16,208 nt of DNA from Bacteroidales bacterium. GTDB taxonomy: Bacteria; Bacteroidota; Bacteroidia; Bacteroidales; UBA932. The stretch spans positions 1 through 16,208 of the forward strand of contig JAFNUQ010000067.1 in the NCBI GenBank assembly GCA_017383945.1, read 5' to 3'. Every line of letters begins with the position of its first letter. Position 1 is the stretch's first letter. The translations under genes and the position numbers were made by a program. The notes under the pieces were generated by a model. That model saw nothing but the letters and a program-made list of their open reading frames with translations. It was not told where the DNA came from and did no database searches. Below are positions 8,116-14,917 of the stretch, one piece after another.

Positions 8116-9201
8116 CTACTTCAGATAATCTGTTCCAAATCTTTGAGCAAGGACATCACACAGCACCACGGCTAGGAGACTAGTTACCACTATACAGATG
8201 CGGCGAATAATAGCCGGATCGTGACGGCCCTTGATATTCAGGTCGACCACCTCTCCCTTCTCAATATCAACAGTCTGCTGAGTGCGGGAAATTGACGGAG
8301 TCGGCTTGACAGCCATATTGAAGATAATCGGCATACCGTTACTGATGCCACCATTTATTCCACCATTATTATTGCTACTGGTTTGCACACCGCCGTCCTT
8401 GAGGCAGAATGCGTCATTGGCTTGCGAGCCGCACGAGTCGGCGAAGCCAAATCCCAGTCCGAATTCTATTCCTTTTATGCCTCCTATGGCAAAAACCGCC
8501 CTCGAGATTACTCCTTCCAGCGAATCAAACCAAGGTTCACCCACTCCGGCAGGAACTCCTGTAATAGCGGTCTGAATCACTCCTCCGACAGAATCTCCGG
8601 TTGATGCTGCGGCGGTAATATGCTCTGTCATCTCAGTCTCAACATCTGAAATAACAGGAAAATGTTTACCGCTCAAAGTCTTAATCTCCGCTTCAACATC
8701 ACAGAAAGACACATCTTCCACTTTACCACAGCGCAATATATGAGTGCCGATTCTAATCCCTTTTGCTTCTAGAGCCTGAAGACAGATTGCCCCGGCTGCA
8801 ACTATTCCCGCAGTTATACGACCGGAAAAATGTCCTCCTCCTCTTGGATCCTGAAATCCGTGATATTTCATCTCGGCTGTAAAATCAGCATGTGAAGGAC
8901 GCGGACAAGTGCGAAGGTTATCATAGTCAGCACTACGGACGTTCTGGTTAGGGATGACGATAGTCAAAGGAGTGCCTGTCGTATAGCCCTGATACTCTCC
9001 GCTAATGATAGAGAAGTCATCATTTTCCACTCTTGCAGTATCTGTTCTACCCGAAGGACGACGCAGACTCAACTGCCTGGCAATAAAGTCCTTATCAACT
9101 TTGAGGCCCGGGGTCAAACCATCAAGAACTACACCTACAGCCGGTCCGTGACTCTCTCCGAAGACAGTCATTGTAATGCTATTTCCTATCGTATTCTTCA
9201 T
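8116..9201 (-). CDS. aroC: Chorismate synthase
   Basis: Converts 5-enolpyruvylshikimate-3-phosphate to chorismate using reduced FMN, the last common step of aromatic biosynthesis. The 361-residue length is normal. All three family signatures are visible: GESHGPAVGVVLDG near the N-terminus (His18), GGGHFSGRITAG (121-132) and GRHDPAIIRR (325-334). The gene lies 12 bp after pheA and one base before tyrA, so three successive steps at the chorismate branch point are cotranscribed. The C-terminus (SLLAVVLCDVLAQRF) is typical of the family. Nothing is missing or unusual in the sequence. Confidence 0.96.
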   Translation of the reverse strand: MKNTIGNSITMTVFGESHGPAVGVVLDGLTPGLKVDKDFIARQLSLRRPSGRTDTARVENDDFSIISGEYQGYTTGTPLTIVIPNQNVRSADYDNLRTCPRPSHADFTAEMKYHGFQDPRGGGHFSGRITAGIVAAGAICLQALEAKGIRIGTHILRCGKVEDVSFCDVEAEIKTLSGKHFPVISDVETEMTEHITAAASTGDSVGGVIQTAITGVPAGVGEPWFDSLEGVISRAVFAIGGIKGIEFGLGFGFADSCGSQANDAFCLKDGGVQTSSNNNGGINGGISNGMPIIFNMAVKPTPSISRTQQTVDIEKGEVVDLNIKGRHDPAIIRRICIVVTSLLAVVLCDVLAQRFGTDYLK

Positions 9202-9213
9202 AATATTGCAGTC

Positions 9214-10293
9214 TTAGAATGAGCCTACGAGCTTTAATTTTTCACACAGCGTACCAAGCTCTCTGAGCATACTCTTTCCTTCTTCTGTATAGATATTGCC
9301 ATCAAGCTCAATGTAGAAATAATAGCTCCAAAGCAGTTCCTTGGTTGGACGAGAACGCAATGCACACATATTATAATTATGCGAACCGATTATATTCAAA
9401 GTCTTTGCAAGTGCACCAGCTTCATTTTTGACAGTAAACATCAGGATAAAATGCTTACCCATCTTGCGTTTTGCCGTCTCGGTATTAAGTACTTTAGAAA
9501 AGGCTGCAAAACGAGTTGTATTATTGCTGCTCTCGTTGATACGATGCTCAAGAATCTTCAAACCATAGAGCTCTGCACATTCTGCATTTGCAATAGCTGC
9601 AAGGCTGCAATCGCCTTTTTGGGCTACCATTCGCGCAGCGAGAGCTGTATTGGAATATTCGTGGACAGCATATCCCTTCTCCCTAATATATTCGGCACAC
9701 TGGCTCAAAGCCTGCGGGTGACTCACTACCGCCTTTATATCGTCAATATGAGCATCCGGACACGCAAGAAGATTCTGCACAGCCTCCACTTGAACTACCT
9801 GATTGACATATAGATCACCGGAGAACATCAAATCCGTCACTGCAGACACTTCGCCGGCATAGCTATTTTCAAAAGGAAGCACTACAACATCGCTCTCTCC
9901 AGAGGAGCAGGATTGGTAGGCACTTTGGAAATCAGGATACGACACTAGCTTGGCACTAGGGAACATCTTGCGTGCGGCAACATAGGCAAATGCCCCCTCT
10001 ACACCACTATATGCCACTTTTAATCCGCTGATTCTGCGATACTGATAATCTTTAGAAAGATCCATCAGATTCTGCTCAAAGCGCATAAAATATTCCCTTA
10101 TCTCATCGCTTTTAATCAGCTCGGCATTGCGCTTTATTACCTCCGCTTCTCGCTGAGGATCATAGACAGAAAGTCCTCTTTCCATCTTATATTCAGCAAC
10201 TTCACGGCTAGCCTCCATCCTTTGCTCAAATAGTTCAACTAACTGAGAATCAATAGAGTTAATCTTCTTCCTGATATCTTCTAACTTCGGCAT
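9214..10293 (-). CDS. pheA: Bifunctional chorismate mutase/prephenate dehydratase (P-protein)
   Basis: Carries chorismate to prephenate and on to phenylpyruvate. Three domains are visible in 359 residues: an AroQ chorismate mutase (about 1-85) with Arg8, Arg25, Lys36, Asp45, Arg48 and Glu49 matching active-site residues of the E. coli P-protein at a constant offset of three; a prephenate dehydratase (about 90-265) with SHPQALSQC and the catalytic NTTRF (258-262); and a C-terminal ACT domain (about 280-359) for Phe feedback, with GALAKTL and ALRSRPTKE in place of the GALV and ESRP motifs of E. coli. The frame can be extended upstream to 10365, but that extension lies inside a tRNA gene, and the chorismate mutase helix begins naturally at MPKLEDIRKK, so 10293 is taken as the start. 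The start is 14 bp from the end of the tRNA. Confidence 0.95.
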   Translation of the reverse strand: MPKLEDIRKKINSIDSQLVELFEQRMEASREVAEYKMERGLSVYDPQREAEVIKRNAELIKSDEIREYFMRFEQNLMDLSKDYQYRRISGLKVAYSGVEGAFAYVAARKMFPSAKLVSYPDFQSAYQSCSSGESDVVVLPFENSYAGEVSAVTDLMFSGDLYVNQVVQVEAVQNLLACPDAHIDDIKAVVSHPQALSQCAEYIREKGYAVHEYSNTALAARMVAQKGDCSLAAIANAECAELYGLKILEHRINESSNNTTRFAAFSKVLNTETAKRKMGKHFILMFTVKNEAGALAKTLNIIGSHNYNMCALRSRPTKELLWSYYFYIELDGNIYTEEGKSMLRELGTLCEKLKLVGSF

Positions 10294-10307
10294 AATCAAA
10301 ATTATTG

Positions 10308-10379
10308 TACCCCCTAGGCGAATCGAACGCCTATCACAGGAACCGGAATCCTGCATTCTATCCATTAAACTAAGGAGGC
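10308..10379 (-). tRNA. tRNA-Arg (anticodon CCG)
   Basis: A 72-nt cloverleaf folds by eye on the minus strand. The acceptor stem is GCCTCCT with AGGGGGT (a G-U pair at the end), the D arm is GTTT/GAAT, the anticodon stem is CAGGA/TCCTG around the loop TTCCGGT, the variable loop has four bases, and the T arm is AGGCG-TTCGATT-CGCCT. The anticodon CCG reads the arginine codon CGG. The discriminator base is A and CCA is not encoded. The gene lies immediately upstream of pheA in the same direction and is preceded by a TATATTTG promoter element. Confidence 0.93.
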
Positions 10380-10409
10380 TTGGATAATCTACAAATATAC
10401 TTATTTTTG
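10379..10409 (+). promoter_or_regulatory. Promoter of fabD
   Basis: TATTTTTG at 10402-10409 matches the Bacteroidetes -7 consensus TAnnTTTG exactly. CTTG at 10379-10382, 19 bp upstream, is a one-mismatch -33 element and overlaps the 5' end of the tRNA-Arg gene. The fabD ATG is 32 bp downstream of the -7 element, giving a leader of about 25 nt. The divergent -7 element of the tRNA lies only 2 bp away. Confidence 0.6.
10392..10399 (-). promoter_or_regulatory. -7 promoter element for tRNA-Arg and probably the pheA operon
   Basis: On the minus strand this reads TATATTTG, an exact TAnnTTTG match, ending 12 bp before the tRNA 5' end. The -33 region at 19-21 bp spacing is only A/T-rich without a TTTG; a TTTG at 10431-10428 is too far (28 bp). 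No other convincing promoter was found between here and pheA, so the tRNA and the aromatic operon probably share a transcript. Confidence 0.6.
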
Positions 10410-10441
10410 CAGAAATACTTTTTTAAACAAAGACAAGATAT

Positions 10442-11326
10442 ATGAAAATAGCACAGGTATTTCCAGGACAAGGAGCTCAGTTCTCCGGTATGGGAAAGGA
10501 TCTCTATGATAATAGCCCTAAAGCAAAGGAAATGATGGAAAGAGCCAACGAGATACTTGGCTTCCGAATCACCGACATAATGTTTAACGGCACGGATGAG
10601 GAGCTCAGGGCCACAGCTGTAACTCAGCCGGCAATTTTCCTTCACTCTGTGTGCACCGCCCTCTGCACTGAGGGTCTGGGCAAGCCTGATATGGTAGGAG
10701 GGCATTCGCTTGGCGAATTCTCAGCGTTAGTTGCTTGCGGAGCCGTCGAGTTTGAGGATGCGTTACGCCTAGTTGCAGTCAGAGCCCGAGAGATGCAGAA
10801 ATGCTGCGAGCAGTTCCCAGGCTCGATGGCAGCAGTTATCAATCTTGCCAACGAAAAAGTTGAGGAAGTGTGTGCGGGCATTGACGGAGTTGTCATTCCG
10901 GCCAATTATAATTGCGACGGACAGGTCGTGATCTCAGGCGAATTGGAGGCCGTGCAGAAAGCTTGCGTGGCAATGAAAGAGGCCGGTGCCAAAAGGGCAC
11001 TTCCGCTGAGCGTGGGTGGGGCATTCCATTCGCCGCTCATGGAAAGTGCACGCATTGAGCTCGGTAAAGCCATTGAGCAGACAGAGGTCAAGACACCATT
11101 CTGTCCTATCTACCAGAATGTCAGCGCACAGGCCGAGACCGACCCTCAGGTGATCAAAAAGAATCTTCTCCTGCAGCTCACCAGCCCTGTCAAATGGACA
11201 CAGACAGTCAAGAACATGCTGGCGGACGGAGCTACTGAATTTAAAGAATTAGGCCCCGGAGCTGTACTCCAAGGCCTAATCAAACGTATCTCTTCAGCTG
11301 AAGGGATAGAAGTAACTATAGGTTAA
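10442..11326 (+). CDS. fabD: Malonyl-CoA:ACP transacylase
   Basis: Transfers malonyl groups from CoA to acyl carrier protein to supply fatty acid elongation in the cytoplasm. The 294-residue length is near the family norm (about 310). Seen: the N-terminal FPGQGAQ motif, Gln62 in TQPA, the nucleophile in GHSLGEFSA (Ser89), the malonyl-binding Arg114 in VAVRARE, the catalytic His196 in GGAFHSPLM and the C-terminal ELGPGAVLQGLIKR. It is the only plus-strand gene in the window and stands apart from other fatty acid genes, except for the acyl-CoA ligase five genes away on the other strand. It has its own promoter. Its last four bases overlap the end of the convergent uxuB gene. Confidence 0.96.
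   Translation: MKIAQVFPGQGAQFSGMGKDLYDNSPKAKEMMERANEILGFRITDIMFNGTDEELRATAVTQPAIFLHSVCTALCTEGLGKPDMVGGHSLGEFSALVACGAVEFEDALRLVAVRAREMQKCCEQFPGSMAAVINLANEKVEEVCAGIDGVVIPANYNCDGQVVISGELEAVQKACVAMKEAGAKRALPLSVGGAFHSPLMESARIELGKAIEQTEVKTPFCPIYQNVSAQAETDPQVIKKNLLLQLTSPVKWTQTVKNMLADGATEFKELGPGAVLQGLIKRISSAEGIEVTIG
11248..11280 (-). terminator. Hairpin inside the 3' end of fabD, possible terminator of the uxuB operon
   Basis: Arms ATTAGGCC (11248-11255) and GGCCTAAT (11273-11280) are perfect inverted repeats; inside them GGAG (11258-11261) pairs with CTCC (11267-11270) around a 5-base loop, giving a 12-bp stem with one 2x2 internal loop. On the minus strand it lies about 43 nt past the uxuB stop and is followed by TCTTTAAATT, a weak T-rich tract. 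On the plus strand no T run follows. It overlaps conserved fabD codons, so it may be coincidental. Confidence 0.35.
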
Positions 11327-12162
11327 ACTCCACCGAATGCGCTGTATCCGCCATCAACAGGGATAACGACGCCAGTTACAAACGATGAAATATCACTAAG
11401 CAGATAAAGCATAGTGCCCACGAGATCCTCCGGCTCACCAAATTTGTGGGTCGGAGTATTTGCTATAATCTTCTGTCCACGTGGCTTGAGTTCACCGGTC
11501 TGCTCCTCTGTGAGCAAGAAACGGTTCTGGTCAGTGAGGAAGAAACCTGGAGCAATAGCGTTGCAACGGATACCCATCTGAGCAACGTGCACAGCATACC
11601 ACTGTGTAAAGTTATTGATAGAACCCTTTGCTGACGAGTATGCAGGAATCTTGGTAAGAGGACGGAATGCGTTCATTGAAGAAATGTTGAGCACATTACC
11701 CTTACCAGCCTCAATCATATCAGTTGTAAAGACCATAGTTGCAAGGATAGTACCCTTGAAGTTAAGGTCATATACAAACTGGAAACCTTCCATATCAAGA
11801 CCGTAGAATGTGTTGGCGAGATCATCCTCAGCTGTCATCTGCTCTACAGCACAAGTAGCCTTAGGTGAGTTACCACCGGCACAGTTGATAAGGATATCAA
11901 TCTTGCCGAGCTCCTGGTGGATCTGATCGCGAGCTGCCTCAAGAGCAGCCTTGTCTGTTGTGCTGGCAGAGATACCAAGACACTTCACGCCATACTCCTT
12001 TGTGAGTTCCTCGCCCTTCTCTGGATTAGAAGCGCTACGGCTGATAACAGCTACCTGTACGCCAGCCTCGAGAAGGCCTTTTGTAAGAGCGATACCAAGG
12101 ATACCGAAGCCACCGGTGATAACGCAATTACGTCCTTTAAGATCATCAAATGAATACTTCAT
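11323..12162 (-). CDS. uxuB: D-fructuronate reductase / D-mannonate oxidoreductase, SDR type
   Basis: A 279-residue short-chain dehydrogenase predicted to interconvert D-fructuronate and D-mannonate with NAD(P)H. Seen: the cofactor motif TGGFGILG (16-23), NCAGG (93-97), the catalytic Ser161/Ser162 in ISSMNAF, the Tyr175-Lys179 pair in YSSAK, and the C-terminal region with NAIAPGFFLTDQNRFLL and VIPVDGGYSAFGGV. These last two segments, together with FTQWYAVH, are typical of the non-classical UxuB/YjmF-like SDR subgroup rather than of a generic SDR. It follows uxaE by 12 bp, which supports the assignment: UxaE makes fructuronate and this enzyme would reduce it. The gene ends convergently with fabD, sharing a TTAA in which both stop codons lie. 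A different sugar-acid substrate remains possible. Confidence 0.85.
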   Translation of the reverse strand: MKYSFDDLKGRNCVITGGFGILGIALTKGLLEAGVQVAVISRSASNPEKGEELTKEYGVKCLGISASTTDKAALEAARDQIHQELGKIDILINCAGGNSPKATCAVEQMTAEDDLANTFYGLDMEGFQFVYDLNFKGTILATMVFTTDMIEAGKGNVLNISSMNAFRPLTKIPAYSSAKGSINNFTQWYAVHVAQMGIRCNAIAPGFFLTDQNRFLLTEEQTGELKPRGQKIIANTPTHKFGEPEDLVGTMLYLLSDISSFVTGVVIPVDGGYSAFGGV

Positions 12163-12174
12163 AGTCCGTCAGAA

Positions 12175-13422
12175 TTAGAAGAGGATCTTGATGTGACGAT
12201 CTACGATATTCTCGATAACCTGCTGTCCGATTACCTCTGAATGCTTCTTGAGTGCTGGATAGTACTCGTCACCGAGCTCTGCAGCAATCTTGTAGCTCAC
12301 GTGGATAAGCTGACGGAATGATGGGTTATAAAGAGGATCAGCCTGGTTGTGACGCATTGTGCGAGCATAAGTCTCTGCATCCCAAGTTGCAACCTCCTCT
12401 GCTGAAGGAAGGGCGTTAACATCGACATCAATAACAGTTGCATAAGGAACTGTGAGCTCTTCCATACGGTTGAGAGCGTTGATGTAGATCTTCTTTGCAA
12501 GCTCAAGAGCCTCAGGATCAGCTACTGCAAGACCGATATTCTCCTCAAGCCATGTTGTACCGGCAGTCTTGATGTGGATACCCTTGTCATACTTCTTGAT
12601 GAGACGACCCATGATTGGGTAGATAGAGAACTTATCAGAACCAGAGTGGATACTGAGCTTGAGGTTATCAAGAAGACCAAACTCCTTAACTGCATAGTCG
12701 ATTACGAGGAGGTCCTGCTCAAACTCCTTCTCAAACTGTGCAACATCTCCTCTATAGTCTACACCCTTGTTGAAACGGCCTGTAAACTTAGGAGCGATAG
12801 TCTGTGCAGGAATCTTCTCAGCAGCGATTGCGCTAAGGATGAAGAGGATCTCGATAGGAGTCTGAGGATCATTAACCTCATCCATAGAAACCTCAGTTAC
12901 AAATGTACCCTCACCCTTCTTCTCAGCGATGTGACGGTAGATACGACCAGCCTCCTGAACAGCAAAGAGATAACGCTCTGCGATCTCACGAGCCTGAGCC
13001 TCTGTAACCTCAAATGGCTCAGCGATACCAGGGATCTCAACCTTACCGATAAAACGCTTGTTAGCCTCGAGGAAAGCATCGATATCAGCTGCAGGAGCCT
13101 TCTCTCCGATATAGTCAGCTACGTCAAGAGTGAAGAAGTCAGAAGCCTCGATGAAACCATCTACATTGTTGAGGTTAATATGGTCAGCGTCAACGAAATA
13201 CTGTCCTGTGTAACCGAGAGCTGCAACAGCTGCATCAGCCTCCTGACGAGTCTCCATTGGTACAGTGTGTACAATCTGATGCTCACGGTTTGACTTGTTC
13301 CATACTGGTACAAAGTGTACACCAAATTCCTGCTCTGCCTTGATGAGAGCCTTAAGCTGAGCTACACCCTCGTGCGCAAAACGATCGCCTACGCCGAAAG
13401 AATATTTGTCAATTTTAATCAT
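12175..13422 (-). CDS. uxaE: Tagaturonate epimerase (UxaE family)
   Basis: A 415-residue protein of the UxaE family, whose characterised member from Thermotoga maritima epimerises D-tagaturonate to D-fructuronate in galacturonate catabolism. Recognised by FGVGDRF near the N-terminus, VPVWNKSNREH (38-48), VDADHI (77-82), DFFTLDVADYIG (95-106), the SIHSGSDKFSIYP segment (257-269) and GIHIKTAGTTWLEE (281-294). The conserved His81, His259 and His283 with nearby acidic residues are plausible metal ligands (inference). The protein is somewhat shorter than I recall for the Thermotoga enzyme. No signal peptide is present, so it is cytoplasmic. It sits between gnd (28 bp upstream) and uxuB (12 bp downstream). 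Codons are strongly biased (CGT, CTC, AAG, GAG, ATC), which suggests high expression and also creates long spurious antisense frames. Confidence 0.85.
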   Translation of the reverse strand: MIKIDKYSFGVGDRFAHEGVAQLKALIKAEQEFGVHFVPVWNKSNREHQIVHTVPMETRQEADAAVAALGYTGQYFVDADHINLNNVDGFIEASDFFTLDVADYIGEKAPAADIDAFLEANKRFIGKVEIPGIAEPFEVTEAQAREIAERYLFAVQEAGRIYRHIAEKKGEGTFVTEVSMDEVNDPQTPIEILFILSAIAAEKIPAQTIAPKFTGRFNKGVDYRGDVAQFEKEFEQDLLVIDYAVKEFGLLDNLKLSIHSGSDKFSIYPIMGRLIKKYDKGIHIKTAGTTWLEENIGLAVADPEALELAKKIYINALNRMEELTVPYATVIDVDVNALPSAEEVATWDAETYARTMRHNQADPLYNPSFRQLIHVSYKIAAELGDEYYPALKKHSEVIGQQVIENIVDRHIKILF

Positions 13423-13450
13423 TTTAATATGTGTTTAGTGTTATTAATAA

Positions 13451-14908
13451 TTATGCGATATAAGTACCTGCTACTGTGTCACCACCGTGGCCAGTCCAGT
13501 TGGTGTGGAAGAACTCTCCACGAGGCTTGTCTGTGCGCTCGTATGTGTGTGCACCGAAGAAGTCTCTCTGAGCCTGAAGAAGGTTTGCAGGAAGTCTCTC
13601 TGAACGATATCCATCGTAGTACTCAAGACCAGCTGTGAGACAAGGTGCAGGAACACCATTCATGATAGCTGTTGCAAGTACATTTCTCCAGCCCTGCTGT
13701 GCAGCTGCCATCTTGCCGCTGAAGTAAGGATCGAGGAGGATGTTAGAAATCTCAGGATTGTTGTCAAATGCCTCCTTGATCTTGCCAAGGAACACGCTAC
13801 GGATGATACATCCACCTCTCCACATGAGAGCGATGCCACCATAGTTGAGGTTCCAGCCATACTCCTTAGCTGCAGCTCTCATGAGAGCATAACCCTGAGC
13901 ATATGATACAACCTTTGCTGCAAAGAGAGCGTTCTTGAGGTCCTCAAGGAATGCCTTCTTGTCACCAGTAAATTTCTGTGGCTTAGGGCCTTCGAGGATT
14001 CCAGAAGCAACAACTCTCTCATCCTTCTGAGCTGAAAGACAACGAGCAAATACTGACTCACCGATAAGAGTTAGTGGCACACCTGTATCAAGAGCAGAGA
14101 TTGCAGTCCACTTACCAGTACCCTTCTGACCTGCTGTATCGAGGATGTAATCAAGAACATAGTTACCCTCATCATCCTTCTTAGCGAGGATATCGCGGGT
14201 GATCTCCACGAGATAGCTGTCAAGGTCGCCCTTGTTCCACTCAGCAAATACTTCGTGCATCTCCTCGTTTGACATACCAAGGATATCCTTCATAATCTGG
14301 TAGCACTCGCAGATGAGCTGGATATCACCATACTCGATACCGTTGTGAACCATCTTTACAAAGTGACCGGCACCGCCTTCACCTACCCAGTCGCAGCAAG
14401 GTGAACCATCTGCCACCTTAGCGCAGATACCCTGGAAGATTGGCTTAACGTGTGGCCAAGCAGCTGGAGATCCGCCAGGCATCATTGAAGGACCGTTGAG
14501 TGCACCCTCTTCACCACCAGAAACACCTGTACCGATGTAAAGAAGACCCTTGCTCTCTACATACTCAGTACGACGAGTTGAGTCAGGGAAGTGAGTGTTA
14601 CCACCGTCAATGATGATATCACCTGGCTCAAGAACAGGGATGAGCTTGTCGATGAAAGCATCTACAGCCTGACCTGCCTTAACCATAAGGAACACTTTGC
14701 GTGGAGTCTTGAGAGAAGCTACAAAATCTTCAAGAGTGCGTGCGCCATAGATATTCTTACCTTTGCCGCGGCCTTCCATAAATTTATCTACTTTCTCTAC
14801 TGTACGATTGTACACGCTCACATGGAAGCCCTTGCTCTCCATATTAAGCACGAGGTTCTCACCCATAACGGCGAGACCGATAAGTCCGATATCTGAAACT
14901 GGTTTCAT
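13451..14908 (-). CDS. gnd: 6-phosphogluconate dehydrogenase, decarboxylating
   Basis: Oxidises 6-phosphogluconate to ribulose-5-phosphate and CO2, normally with NADP. The 485 residues match the long GndA type. Seen: GLAVMGENLVLN (11-22), the NADP-contacting NRT (34-36), DGGNTHFPDS (101-110), the substrate loop GVSGGEEGALNGPS with MMPGG (128-146), the catalytic Lys185 and Glu192 in VKMVHNGIEYGD, and the C-terminal substrate-contacting His468 in FFHTNWTG. It is complete with no missing key residue. The neighbours are pdxB (9 bp upstream) and uxaE (28 bp downstream), not zwf and pgl as in the classical oxidative pentose phosphate cluster. This context suggests that the 6-phosphogluconate may come from gluconate or a sugar acid rather than only from glucose-6-phosphate (inference). 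Confidence 0.96.
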   Translation of the reverse strand: MKPVSDIGLIGLAVMGENLVLNMESKGFHVSVYNRTVEKVDKFMEGRGKGKNIYGARTLEDFVASLKTPRKVFLMVKAGQAVDAFIDKLIPVLEPGDIIIDGGNTHFPDSTRRTEYVESKGLLYIGTGVSGGEEGALNGPSMMPGGSPAAWPHVKPIFQGICAKVADGSPCCDWVGEGGAGHFVKMVHNGIEYGDIQLICECYQIMKDILGMSNEEMHEVFAEWNKGDLDSYLVEITRDILAKKDDEGNYVLDYILDTAGQKGTGKWTAISALDTGVPLTLIGESVFARCLSAQKDERVVASGILEGPKPQKFTGDKKAFLEDLKNALFAAKVVSYAQGYALMRAAAKEYGWNLNYGGIALMWRGGCIIRSVFLGKIKEAFDNNPEISNILLDPYFSGKMAAAQQGWRNVLATAIMNGVPAPCLTAGLEYYDGYRSERLPANLLQAQRDFFGAHTYERTDKPRGEFFHTNWTGHGGDTVAGTYIA

Positions 14909-14917
14909 ATGTGTTTG

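Noticed and set aside
10297..10327. TAATTTTG with TTCG 19 bp upstream (minus strand) as a pheA promoter inside the tRNA
   Set aside because: The match is good, but transcription would begin at or within the pheA start codon, leaving no leader; the TTCG is the tRNA T-loop. Start mapping would settle it.
10294..10365. An N-terminal extension of pheA by 24 codons
   Set aside because: The extra codons lie mostly inside the tRNA-Arg gene and are not chorismate-mutase-like; the natural domain start is at 10293.
10370..10705. A 111-codon minus-strand frame overlapping the start of fabD
   Set aside because: It is antisense to fabD and crosses the divergent promoters and the tRNA 5' end, with no family resemblance.
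11292..11303. Perfect palindrome CTTCAGCTGAAG
   Set aside because: It is inside fabD coding sequence, single-copy as far as seen, and explained by the codons; no sign of operator function.
12574..13293. A 239-codon open frame on the plus strand
   Set aside because: It lies entirely antisense to uxaE, has low-complexity Leu/Ser/Thr-rich content and no recognisable motif; it arises from the codon bias of uxaE.
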